Part shown: in pieces, positions 52,787 to 60,893 of the stretch
How the letters are laid out: each line of letters opens with the position of its first letter
Position numbering within the stretch: the stretch's first letter is position 1
Origin: Candidatus Sulfopaludibacter sp. SbA3
GTDB lineage: Bacteria > Acidobacteriota > Terriglobia > Bryobacterales > Bryobacteraceae
NCBI GenBank assembly: GCA_945893365.1
Contig: CAMDED010000021.1
Location: 1 to 64,000 of the forward strand
Length of the DNA: 64,000 nucleotides
Direction of reading: 5' to 3'
Translations under genes and position numbers: made by a program
Notes under the pieces: model-generated
The model's database searches: none
The model's input: the letters and a program-made list of their open reading frames with translations, nothing else
What the model was told of the DNA's origin: nothing

Positions 52787-53841
52787 CGGGCGATGGCCTG
52801 GTAAGCCAAACGGGTAGCCGCGGGAGGCTCCGGTTGTTTCGCGAGTCCGAGGTAATGGCCGCCGTGCTTCCGATAATAGGACAGGGTATCTCGAAGGCCG
52901 TCTTCAAATTCGACCTGGGGAATCGAACCCAATTCACGTTCGATCCGCGCCGGATCGGAGAAATAGCTGCCGATGTCCATTCGAAGAAGGTGGTCGGGAA
53001 AAGGCAGCTCGTGAATCGGACTCTGTTCACCTGCGCGGGCGCTCAGGCGGGCGGCCGTCGCGGCGATCTCGCGAAGCGTGATGGGATGTGGGCCGCCGAT
53101 ATTGAACACGCGGGACTTTAGGTCCGGCGCCGAACCCGCGCTGAGGAAGGCGCCGACTACGTCGTCCACGTGCACCGGGTCGCGTAATTGCGTTCCAGCT
53201 CCGTACACCACGATCGGCTCGCGATTCAGCGCGCGGCAAATGTACACGCCGAGAAATCCCTGCTGGGGAAGGTGTAGAGCCATCCGCGGTCCGTAGACGT
53301 TGCTCAAACGGAGAACGCGGCAATCGAGATCGCCGCGCCGGGCCAGCAGCAGATGGTATTGCGTGGCCGCGCACTTGTGAACACCGTTGAAATCGATCGG
53401 TTGGACGCGGTGGTTCTCATCCACGGGCAGGTACTCCGGTTTGCCGTAAACCTGGCGCGTGCTCGCGTACAGGATACGCGCTCCCGCGCAGTGGACGCGG
53501 CAAGCCAGAAGGAATCGCAGTTGCGTCACGGTGTTGAGATAAAGATCGCGCTCCGGATCCTCCATGCTTCGGGAATGGCTGATCTCGCCGGCAAGGTTGA
53601 AAACGACATCAGCCTCCTTCAAGGGCGCCGTGAACTTCTCCACATCCCCGACGCAGGCCTCAATTACGTCGACATCGGACGCGACCGGCGCAATGTTGAA
53701 GAGATTCGCGCCGCAGCCGGGCACGCGCGAGTCCACAATCGTTACCTTCGCGCCGTTCCGTACCAGCCGGATCGCCAGATTACTGCCGATGAATCCAAGG
53801 CCACCGGTGACGAGGACCCGCTTGCCGTGGTAGTTATTCAT
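52783..53841 (-). CDS. NAD-dependent epimerase/dehydratase (extended SDR)
   Basis: A 352-residue nucleotide-sugar epimerase/dehydratase. The Rossmann motif is RVLVTGGLGFIGSNLAIRLV (about 8-27). VVFNLAGEISHSRSMEDPE, LYASTRQVYG with the catalytic Ser/Thr, SNVYGPRM and GAGTQLRDPVHVDDVV are all characteristic. The usual Y-x-x-x-K reads N-G-V-H-K in PIDFNGVHKCAATQYH, a variation that occurs in a subgroup of sugar epimerases. I chose the ATG at 53841 (MNNYHGKRVLV), which overlaps the end of the glycosyltransferase gene by 8 bases. The product is likely a precursor for the surface sugar made by this cluster. Confidence 0.88.
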   Translation of the reverse strand: MNNYHGKRVLVTGGLGFIGSNLAIRLVRNGAKVTIVDSRVPGCGANLFNIAPVASDVDVIEACVGDVEKFTAPLKEADVVFNLAGEISHSRSMEDPERDLYLNTVTQLRFLLACRVHCAGARILYASTRQVYGKPEYLPVDENHRVQPIDFNGVHKCAATQYHLLLARRGDLDCRVLRLSNVYGPRMALHLPQQGFLGVYICRALNREPIVVYGAGTQLRDPVHVDDVVGAFLSAGSAPDLKSRVFNIGGPHPITLREIAATAARLSARAGEQSPIHELPFPDHLLRMDIGSYFSDPARIERELGSIPQVEFEDGLRDTLSYYRKHGGHYLGLAKQPEPPAATRLAYQAIAR

Positions 53842-55936
53842 ACGCCACGTCGTTGCAGAAATCGAACGCATTGGGGTGGTTTCGCGCCCTTGGCCCCGTT
53901 ATGAGAACAGATTCGGTCAGACGCAATTTGAGAGCGTACTCGGCGACAACGGGGGCGTAGGGAAAACACTTGGAGTAAATGGGTCCCGGGGACCGGCGCG
54001 CCGCGCGCACGAGTGCTTCGGTCGGATCGGCCCGGCGGGCGTACTGGCGGTGTTTCACCGTCCAAACGTACCCCGACTGGTGCAAGATGACGACGGCAAT
54101 GGCCAGCGAAAACATCCATCTCCGGTTGTGAACGGCGGACCACTCCCGAAACGTGAGCGTGGCTGCCGCGACGATGAGAGCGATGCCGACGCTGGCGAAA
54201 TACGTGTGGCGGCTGGGGACGCTCGTCATGTAGGTCAGGAAACTGTACGGCATCAGCGTGATGAGTATCCAGGCCGCGGAGATCCAAAGCAGCCCGCGCC
54301 ATTGCCGGGCCTTCAATACGGCGAGCACGGTCAACGATACAAGGCCCCAGATCCACAACATCCCTCCGATGCTCCGGGCGATCACCGCCCCAAACGAGGC
54401 GCCAAGGGAGAAGGTGCCATCGTTAAAATGGAGGTGCGTTCCGCGAGCGGCAAACGCCAGCGCGAAGTAGGCGCCGGCTCCCAATACAAACGGCGCCAGG
54501 CCCCACAATCGGGTGAGGGTCCGCTCCTTCCGGCACAAGACGGCCAGCGCGAATAGCGGTACCAGGGCGACGGCGGATTCCTTCGACAACAAGGCCATCA
54601 GGTAAAAGAACAAAGCTCCTGTGTAGGCGGTAATCCTGTGGGTCCGCGACTGGAGCCAATGCACCCAGCACAGGAAACTGGCGATCGAGAACAGGAACAC
54701 CAGCAGCTCCGGCACCGCGGCGTACCAGACAACCGCTTCGCTATGGCGCTGGCTGACCGCGAAGAAGCAGGCGGCCACAGCCGATAGTCTCCAGCCGATG
54801 GGACGCCAAAGCCCCAGGGCAAATACCAGAAACGAATTCACGATGTGGAGCAGCAGACTCGACAGGTTGAAGGTAAATGGATGGAGCCCAAACGCGCGTT
54901 CGGTCCAGTAGGTGAGGACGATCGACGTGGCGCGGCACCGATAGAGCACATCCTCAAGGAGAGCCGGCCAGCCGGAGATGGGGCCGTAGTCGCGGCCCAA
55001 CTGGATCTGGATGTAATCGTCCGAAATAAACGGTAGCCGTACCGTCCGTCCGTAGGTGAGAAAGGAGAGAACGGTCACGCTCAGCAATATGAAGGTGGCG
55101 GTGCGGAGCGAAAAGGAGAATCCATCGCGCACGGCAGGCTGCGCATCGGGTGGACGGGTAGCAGTGCCGGTCAACGCCGGTATCGCCACCAGCCGGAAGA
55201 AAAGAGCGCAAAGCTGCAGAAACGTATTGGCCAGCGACTGCACGCGGAAGAACTGGGACCGGCCATAGGCTCGCGGATAATGATGGACCGGCAGTTCCAC
55301 AACTCCGGCTCCGCTAAGCTCGAGGCTACGCACCATCTCGACGCAGATCGTGCCGCCGGTGGACTTGAGGCCGGAGGGGTCCAGCACGCTCTTGCGAATG
55401 AGGCGGAAATCGCAGTCGATGTCGCGCAGCCGGATTCGAAAAAGACCGCGCGCAAACCAGTTATAGAGGCAACCGAGGACGACGCGATGCCACGGGTCGT
55501 TCCGATGGATCTTGTACCCGTTGACGAGGCCCGTTTTCGGCGTGACCTCCGCGAGGAGCAGCTCCAGTTCCGCGGGGTCGTACTGGCCGTCTCCGTCCGT
55601 ATAGAAGATGAAGTCTTTCGTGGCGGCCGCGAGCCCGCTTCGCAAAGCGGCTCCATACCCCTGGTTGCGATCATGCGTGACGACCCGCAGCCAGGGACTG
55701 TACGTCTGGAGGAGCTGTTCCAGAACGTCAGCGGTATTGTCCGTGCTGCCGTCGTTGACGACGATGATCTCGTAATCGTCAGCCACGCGCCGCAGCGTGG
55801 CCACGGTTCTCTCCAGCAACGATGGCAAAGAAAGCGCGTCGTTGAAGGCAGGGAAAAACACGCTCAGCCCGTGGGCGAAGCGAACCGCGGCAGTATTTTG
55901 CGGAGCTGGAGGCCAGTCCCGTCGTTCAATGATCAT
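53834..55936 (-). CDS. GT2 glycosyltransferase fused to a polytopic membrane domain
   Basis: A 700-residue fusion. Residues 20-250 are a DPM1/GT-A glycosyltransferase domain: LSVFFPAFNDALSLPSLL, YEIIVVNDGSTDNTADVL, the DGDGQYDPAELELLL metal site (about 114-128), and RLRDIDCDFRLIRK. Residues 270-620 contain about 10-12 hydrophobic helices with PFISDDYIQIQ at the first loop, an Asp-Asp like that of GT39/ArnT-type or YfhO-type GT-C enzymes. The C-terminal ~60 residues are soluble. It probably transfers a sugar to undecaprenyl phosphate and uses it at the periplasmic face in one polypeptide; this is inference. First gene of the minus-strand operon. Confidence 0.85.
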   Translation of the reverse strand: MIIERRDWPPAPQNTAAVRFAHGLSVFFPAFNDALSLPSLLERTVATLRRVADDYEIIVVNDGSTDNTADVLEQLLQTYSPWLRVVTHDRNQGYGAALRSGLAAATKDFIFYTDGDGQYDPAELELLLAEVTPKTGLVNGYKIHRNDPWHRVVLGCLYNWFARGLFRIRLRDIDCDFRLIRKSVLDPSGLKSTGGTICVEMVRSLELSGAGVVELPVHHYPRAYGRSQFFRVQSLANTFLQLCALFFRLVAIPALTGTATRPPDAQPAVRDGFSFSLRTATFILLSVTVLSFLTYGRTVRLPFISDDYIQIQLGRDYGPISGWPALLEDVLYRCRATSIVLTYWTERAFGLHPFTFNLSSLLLHIVNSFLVFALGLWRPIGWRLSAVAACFFAVSQRHSEAVVWYAAVPELLVFLFSIASFLCWVHWLQSRTHRITAYTGALFFYLMALLSKESAVALVPLFALAVLCRKERTLTRLWGLAPFVLGAGAYFALAFAARGTHLHFNDGTFSLGASFGAVIARSIGGMLWIWGLVSLTVLAVLKARQWRGLLWISAAWILITLMPYSFLTYMTSVPSRHTYFASVGIALIVAAATLTFREWSAVHNRRWMFSLAIAVVILHQSGYVWTVKHRQYARRADPTEALVRAARRSPGPIYSKCFPYAPVVAEYALKLRLTESVLITGPRARNHPNAFDFCNDVAYE

Positions 55937-56182
55937 CTATCACCCGTCCCGTCGTTACCACCAGGCGAGAACTATTTATCGGAGTTTGCGCCTAACGGGC
56001 ACCCCTTGTCAAGTGGGGCCGCGGAGAACGGTACCTAGTACTCCTACTCGCAAATAGCGTGACATAAGGCGGCGTGCCGAACGGCCTGGCGACACGTGAC
56101 TGAGCCTCCGACTCCGCTCACCTCAAGGCCGCGTCCGCCAGGGGCTCGGGTCGGAGGTGTAGAATAAACCGGTTGTCTCCCT

Positions 56183-57289
56183 ATGATTCTGGCAAACGAC
56201 TTTCGCCGGCAGTGGGCAGAGATCCGGGAAGATGCGATGCGGGCGGTCGAGCAGGTTGGCGCGCGTGGCTGGTTCGTCCTGGGGCAGGCGCTCCACGAGT
56301 TTGAGCAGGCGCTGGCAGCCTTCTGGGGACTGGAATATGCCGCCGGCGTCGCAAGCGGCCTTGACGCCATCGAGATCTCGCTGCGTGTCCTCGGCTGTTC
56401 CCCGGGCGACCGCGTCCTGACCACGCCGGTATCGGCTTTCGCCACCACACTGGCGATCGTCAAGACAGGTGCGATTCCCGTGTTCGTGGATACCGATGAG
56501 CGCGGCCTACTCGATCTCGGGCGCTGTTGCGAGTTCTTGCGGCGGAGACCCGATGTCCGCTACTTCGTGCCGGTGCACCTTTACGGGCATGCGCTGCCCG
56601 TACCTGAGTTGCGCCGGATGCGGGAAGAATTCGGCCTAAAGGTCGTGGAGGATTGCGCCCAATCGATCGGAGCGAGTTTTCACGGCGAAGCGCCGGGCTC
56701 GGCCGGCCAACTCGCGGCAACCAGTTTCTATCCAACCAAGAACCTGGGCGCGATGGGCGACGGGGGGGCGATTCTAACGCGCGATCCAGCCCTCGACGCG
56801 CTGGCGCGGGCGTTGCGGGACTACGGTCAGACGGCGAAGTACCGCCACGAGTACCTGGGATACAACAGCCGTCTGGATGAGGTGCAGGCGGCTTTCCTCC
56901 GTCACGCGTGCCTCCCGCGCCTGGAACAATGGACCCGGCGCCGCCGCGCGATCTCGAGCGCCTACAGGGAGGGGATCGGCCATCGCGAAGTGCGCGTTCC
57001 CGGTGCGCACAGCGGCTCGAACTCCTGCTGGCACTTGTTCCCGGTTTTTGTTTCTCCCGAGCGGCGGAACGACTTTCTCGAACACCTGAAGGCGTCGGGA
57101 GTCGAGGCGGGCATTCACTATCCGGCCGCGATTCCGGATCAGGCGGCGCTCTCGACGGTTCCCTTCGAACTCGCCGATGATTGCGCGATCGCGCGCCGTC
57201 TTTGCCGGAGCGAAGTGAGTCTCCCGATTCACCCATACCTTACAGATGCGGAAGCCCGCAGCGTGATAGAAGCGGTTAACGCCTGGTAG
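56183..57289 (+). CDS. DegT/DnrJ/EryC1/StrS-family aminotransferase
   Basis: A 368-residue PLP enzyme that aminates a keto-sugar nucleotide. Family motifs are WFVLGQALHEFEQALAAFW (about 30-48), VASGLDAIEISLRVL, GDRVLTTPVSAFATTLAI (about 75-92), the Asp-Gln pair in VVEDCAQSIGA, and the PLP lysine in SFYPTKNLGAMGDGGAI (about 181-197), then YNSRLDEVQAAFL. Length is normal. It is divergent from the glycosyltransferase operon across a 246-bp gap with no gene; a TAGAAT box lies 18 bases before the start. It probably supplies an amino sugar for the adjacent glycosylation locus. Confidence 0.92.
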   Translation: MILANDFRRQWAEIREDAMRAVEQVGARGWFVLGQALHEFEQALAAFWGLEYAAGVASGLDAIEISLRVLGCSPGDRVLTTPVSAFATTLAIVKTGAIPVFVDTDERGLLDLGRCCEFLRRRPDVRYFVPVHLYGHALPVPELRRMREEFGLKVVEDCAQSIGASFHGEAPGSAGQLAATSFYPTKNLGAMGDGGAILTRDPALDALARALRDYGQTAKYRHEYLGYNSRLDEVQAAFLRHACLPRLEQWTRRRRAISSAYREGIGHREVRVPGAHSGSNSCWHLFPVFVSPERRNDFLEHLKASGVEAGIHYPAAIPDQAALSTVPFELADDCAIARRLCRSEVSLPIHPYLTDAEARSVIEAVNAW

Positions 57290-57516
57290 CTCGCGGGACG
57301 GCCGAAATCTAAACACGCGCCTTGCGACTTCCCGCCTCCCGGTGTTGTCTTACTCCCCGAGGAATCGATTGATGATGCGACCGCATTCGGTGTGGTTACC
57401 GGCGCAACGTGCGAATTGCCGCCGGAATCCGCCGTCCCGTTGGATCTGAGTAAACCCTCGGACTCATCTCAGCGACGACGCGCTGACCGCGGAAGACCGA
57501 GCGATTCGCTAGGCCG

Positions 57517-57867
57517 ATGCTCGCAGCGGGCCCACGCGCCCCTGGGGAATATGTGGGTATCGCAGGCCAATGCATGGCTAAGCTGTTCGACGTAGTGGCG
57601 AAGAGCCATGGTGTTACGTTCGAACGGGTTCGCCAAGCGCTCAGGCATCGCCGGAGGAGTCTGGATTCGGCAGTCATCCTTGCCTTCGTGCTGCTCTTCA
57701 GCTTTGTCGCGAGCGTCGCGGCCCGGCGAATCTGCCGCTCCTACCCACTTGATGACGGTTGGGCGGCGGCAGGGGCAATGACGGTCTTCGTTTCTATCGC
57801 CGGCTCTTGCTACTACCGGGCTCGCGGTCGCGTCACAGACAAGGGCACAGGGCGAGCTTGCGGATGA
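57517..57867 (+). CDS. Possible truncated membrane protein
   Basis: A 116-codon frame. Residues 24-50 are basic and helical (VVAKSHGVTFERVRQALRHR). Two hydrophobic segments follow (AVILAFVLLFSFVASVA, about 53-69; AAAGAMTVFVSIAGSCYY, about 82-99), so it could be a small inner-membrane protein. There is no good ribosome-binding site, and the last residues run into the DegT-like fragment in the same frame direction. I think it is the internal part of a larger, decayed membrane protein. Confidence that it is expressed is low. Confidence 0.3.
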   Translation: MLAAGPRAPGEYVGIAGQCMAKLFDVVAKSHGVTFERVRQALRHRRRSLDSAVILAFVLLFSFVASVAARRICRSYPLDDGWAAAGAMTVFVSIAGSCYYRARGRVTDKGTGRACG

Positions 57868-57896
57868 TTGCGCCATCGCGCGCCGCTTTTGCCGCT
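57855..57896 (+). repeat. Fragment similar to the 3' end of the DegT gene
   Basis: The segment encodes ELADDCAIARRFCR and matches 57169-57210 of the DegT gene (ELADDCAIARRLCR) at about 36 of 42 bases, mostly with silent differences. The remaining DegT sequence is absent. Confidence 0.6.
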
Positions 57897-57950
57897 TCAA
57901 TCACGCGGCCGGCTTCCGCACCGGTAAGGTTGCGCGTGGCGACTCTGCCG

Positions 57951-58438
57951 TCAAAGCGGCTGGAACAGGATCGGCTGAAGCTGCTGGGGCAAGCGTTCCA
58001 GCTCGCTTGCATTGTCCTGAAGCAGTTCATGCCCCCAAGTCGTCGCAGTTCCTTCGAGGCAGTCCTCCGCCAATGCCAAACCGATCTTCTCGTAAGCGCC
58101 GAGTTTGACCCTGAGAGCTTCCGGTTCGGTCCAGACACCGAGAACAAAAACTCTGTCTTTCAAGTTGTCGGGAATGACGCTCTTCGCTTGCTCCAGCCTG
58201 TCGTGCTTACCATCGAAATCGATCAGCAGAACCATGGTTCACTTGGATACGTAGCCATGGCGCTGGCGTGATCCGACTCGAAACATTCCAGGACTTTTTT
58301 CCAACCGCCGGCCGCCGGGAGCACTTGGATCTGCTGATACGAGAGTGCCGGATGAAGGGTAAAGCCGGTGGTCCATTCATCGTTTGCACGGTCTTCTGGA
58401 AGCACCATGACGTGGGGCCTATACCTGTTGACGCTCAT
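57951..58438 (-). pseudogene. Toprim-like partner of the AAA ATPase, split by a frameshift
   Basis: Two overlapping frames appear to be halves of one protein of about 165 residues. The first (58438-58223) gives MSVNRYRPHVMVLPEDRAND with an acidic VLPED (Glu 15), then IQVLPAAGGWKKVLECFESD, and ends at a TGA. The second starts at ATG 58235 with MVLLIDFDGKHDRLEQAKSV, VFVLGVWTEPEAL and DNASELERLPQQLQPILF. The E ... DFD pattern is that of Toprim nucleases of OLD/RloB/DUF4276-like effectors. Its ATG overlaps the ATPase stop (ATGA). A stop directly before ATG 58235 means the halves could also be translated separately. Confidence 0.6.
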
Positions 58439-59550
58439 GGTTCGATGTCGCCGCGAATCAGGGTGCCGACAAGGTCCCCGTTGACCTGCAAATCCTTGAG
58501 CGGGCGAACGATCGTGGGTTCGAGATGGCTCTTCCGGTGTAGAACAAGCGTATTCTCGTCGGAAAAGCGGCGAATGGCCTCCGGGTTATGCGAAGTCGCA
58601 ATGAACTGGCCACCAGATTGAAAGGCTCTGCGAAGCGCCAATACAAAATGCCCAACCTCGGGCGGGGCAAGATAATTGTCGGGTTCATCCCAAAAGCAAA
58701 ACACGGGCCCATAGTGGACGTTTGCGGCAAGCACCAATGCGCATATCATGAAACACTTCTCGCCGTCGGACAGATCCTCGAAAGGAATGCTGACACTTCC
58801 CTGGTCGGTAGAGAACTGGACCGCAAGACTTCGAGAATCTTTGCCAATCACGGGATTCCTGATGTCTTTCAGGTCGGGCATCACCTGCTTGAGATACCCG
58901 TCGATCTGGGCGTAGGCGGCCGGCGCGTAAGCCAGCAGACCCGAAAACCACGCCCCAAAGTCGGTGACCTGAAGATTCGGTTCCAGCGTCTCCCGGTTGG
59001 AGTCTCCGGCAATCAAGACGGGCATCGGCCGAAGGATGAGCATGCGAGCGAGCCAATGCTTGAAGACGAACAAAGGATCCTTGGCCGACTGTTCCTGAAC
59101 AATCGGTAGAGCCATCATGTGCCAGTCGATACGAAACTTCGCCTCCTTTTCCTGTTCCTGGCCCGCTCTTGCAAGATACACTTGCGCCCCATTTCGAGTG
59201 TAGACGGGCTTGCCGTCCACCGCGAGCTTCTCTTCGAGCACGCGCAGTTCCTTGAACCCCGCCGGAAACTCGAAAGCGATAACATACTCGTAGATCCCGG
59301 CTTCCAGCTCGACCTCGATCTCAAATCGCACGGGGACGTCCGTGCGGCCGCGAGCGAGGTCCTTCGGTTTCAATAGATCGTCTACCCGGTTCGTTCCGCG
59401 CGCGATCTTCTGCAGAATTTCCAGCGCAAGCCCAACCGTTGTCTTGCCGGACCCGTTCTTTCCAATGAGCAGGACGGACGACTGGCCCAAGACGGGCAGC
59501 TCAAAGTTTTCCAGACAACGAAAGTTATGAACGTAAAGGCGACGTATCAC
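58435..59550 (-). CDS. AAA15 (OLD/RecF-like) ATPase, defence type
   Basis: A 371-residue ABC-like ATPase. Walker A is GKNGSGKTT (30-38) after FRCLENFELP. The ABC signature is LSDGEK (260-265), Walker B is VFCFWDEPDN (283-292) and the H-loop is ATSHNPE (318-324). The middle (about 60-240) is a helical insertion rather than a long SMC-like coiled coil. It starts at GTG 59550. Such AAA15 ATPases pair with Toprim nucleases in Gabija-, PARIS- and RloAB-like systems. Here a Toprim-like gene overlaps the 3' end by four bases but is frameshifted. No DNA-binding domain is seen. Confidence 0.85.
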   Translation of the reverse strand: MIRRLYVHNFRCLENFELPVLGQSSVLLIGKNGSGKTTVGLALEILQKIARGTNRVDDLLKPKDLARGRTDVPVRFEIEVELEAGIYEYVIAFEFPAGFKELRVLEEKLAVDGKPVYTRNGAQVYLARAGQEQEKEAKFRIDWHMMALPIVQEQSAKDPLFVFKHWLARMLILRPMPVLIAGDSNRETLEPNLQVTDFGAWFSGLLAYAPAAYAQIDGYLKQVMPDLKDIRNPVIGKDSRSLAVQFSTDQGSVSIPFEDLSDGEKCFMICALVLAANVHYGPVFCFWDEPDNYLAPPEVGHFVLALRRAFQSGGQFIATSHNPEAIRRFSDENTLVLHRKSHLEPTIVRPLKDLQVNGDLVGTLIRGDIEP

Positions 59551-59740
59551 AACGGCAATGATACCGCGGTGCAGCGTGGCGCCGCGGCCCGATGGCGAGG
59601 CACAATCGATCCCGATGCACGCCGCTTCGTTGCGAGCCGCCTCTCGGATCGCCCGCCCTGCGGCTTAAGCCCGGACCGCCGCCGAATTTACACATGTTCT
59701 GTAACCCATCCACCCTGCCGCGCACCTATTTATTTAAATA

Positions 59741-60856
59741 ATGTCCCTCAATCGTTCCGTAATTGGGATTCTTTTGTTCACAGGCATCGCTTCGGCGCAA
59801 GTGGTGGTCGTCCGTCACGCGCCCGAGATCTCCATGCCCGCGCGCACCGTCGACGGTAACAGTCCCGGAGTCTGGCAGGACGGAAGGCTGACCGTTTACA
59901 CATCCACGGGCACGCCCTCAAGCATGAATGGCGCGAGCATCTTCAACCTCTCGGTGGGTGCGCCTCCCATTGTGGATTCGCGCGCGCACTTCCCCATGTG
60001 GATTGAGTCGGTGTGGCGGGACGACGACGCCGGGCTGACGTACGGTTGGTATCACCACGAGGTCCCGGTTTGCGGAAAGCTCAACGCGCCTGAGATTGGA
60101 GCGCTGGTTTCCTCCGACGGTGGCCGAACATTTGAGGATCTGGGGATCGTGCTTTCGTCGGGAGATGCTGTGAATTGCGGTGCGCAAAACGGATTTTTTG
60201 CCGGAGGCCACGGTGATTTTTCGGTGATTCTCGACCGGGAGCGGGAGTATTTTTATTTTCTGTTCACGAACTATGGAGGGCCGGGGCAAAATCAAGGCAT
60301 AGCCATGGCGCGAATGGCTTTCGCCGACCGCGCCAACCCGCGGGGCACTGTCCGGAAACTGCATCAGGGAGAGTGGGATCAACCCGGCGTAGGCGGCGCG
60401 GTAACGCCGATTTTTCGTGCGCAGGTACCCTGGGAGCGGTCGAATGCGGACTCGTTCTGGGGCCCCGCGATCCATTGGAATACGGCCATCGACCGCTACG
60501 TAGTCCTGCTGAACCGCGCTTGCTGCAAGACGAACTGGCCGCAGGAGGGAATCTACATCACCTTTGGTACCGACCTGAGCGATCCTTCAACCTGGGTGAC
60601 GCCGGCGAAGATCCTGGATGATTCGCAGATCGGATTCGCCCCAGGATATTATCCTCAGGTTTTTGGAGTCGATGAAGGCGACACCGACACAATCGCCGGT
60701 CAGTCTCCGCGGCTATTCATTAAAGGCGTGTCCAAGTGGGAGTTGTTTTTCGAACAGAAAGTGATTCCCGATCCGGACTCGGAACCTGATCCCGACCTGG
60801 AAACGGATCCGGGCGATGGTGAGCCCTCCGACCGCCCGTGGTTGGATCTGCCATAG
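59741..60856 (+). CDS. Exported beta-propeller-like protein with acidic tail
   Basis: A 371-residue secreted protein with a signal peptide (MSLNRSVIGILLFTGIASAQ). The mature part has repeated blade-like strands with DG/DD turns (VWQDGRLTVYTST, PMWIESVWRDDDAGLTYGWY, SSDGGRTFEDLG). FSVILDREREYFYFLFTNYGG and WGPAIHWNTAIDRYVVLLNR resemble five-bladed GH43/DUF4185-like propellers. No catalytic triad could be assigned. The C-terminal ~25 residues are a Pro/Asp/Glu repeat (PDPDSEPDPDLETDPGDGE). The upstream gap (59551-59740) contains an AT-rich TATTTATTTAAATAAT just before the ATG, a likely promoter or start region. Confidence 0.6.
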   Translation: MSLNRSVIGILLFTGIASAQVVVVRHAPEISMPARTVDGNSPGVWQDGRLTVYTSTGTPSSMNGASIFNLSVGAPPIVDSRAHFPMWIESVWRDDDAGLTYGWYHHEVPVCGKLNAPEIGALVSSDGGRTFEDLGIVLSSGDAVNCGAQNGFFAGGHGDFSVILDREREYFYFLFTNYGGPGQNQGIAMARMAFADRANPRGTVRKLHQGEWDQPGVGGAVTPIFRAQVPWERSNADSFWGPAIHWNTAIDRYVVLLNRACCKTNWPQEGIYITFGTDLSDPSTWVTPAKILDDSQIGFAPGYYPQVFGVDEGDTDTIAGQSPRLFIKGVSKWELFFEQKVIPDPDSEPDPDLETDPGDGEPSDRPWLDLP

Positions 60857-60893
60857 GAGCCGGGGCGAGACGGCCTCCCGATGCGATTGTTCC

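Larger units (their letters stand above)
57290..57950. other. Gene debris between the aminotransferase and the ATPase locus
   Basis: About 660 bases with no intact recognisable gene. They contain a membrane-protein-like open frame (57517-57867), an about 42-bp piece resembling the end of the adjacent DegT gene (57855-57896), and short open frames that change phase. This looks like the leftovers of insertions and deletions. Confidence 0.5.
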
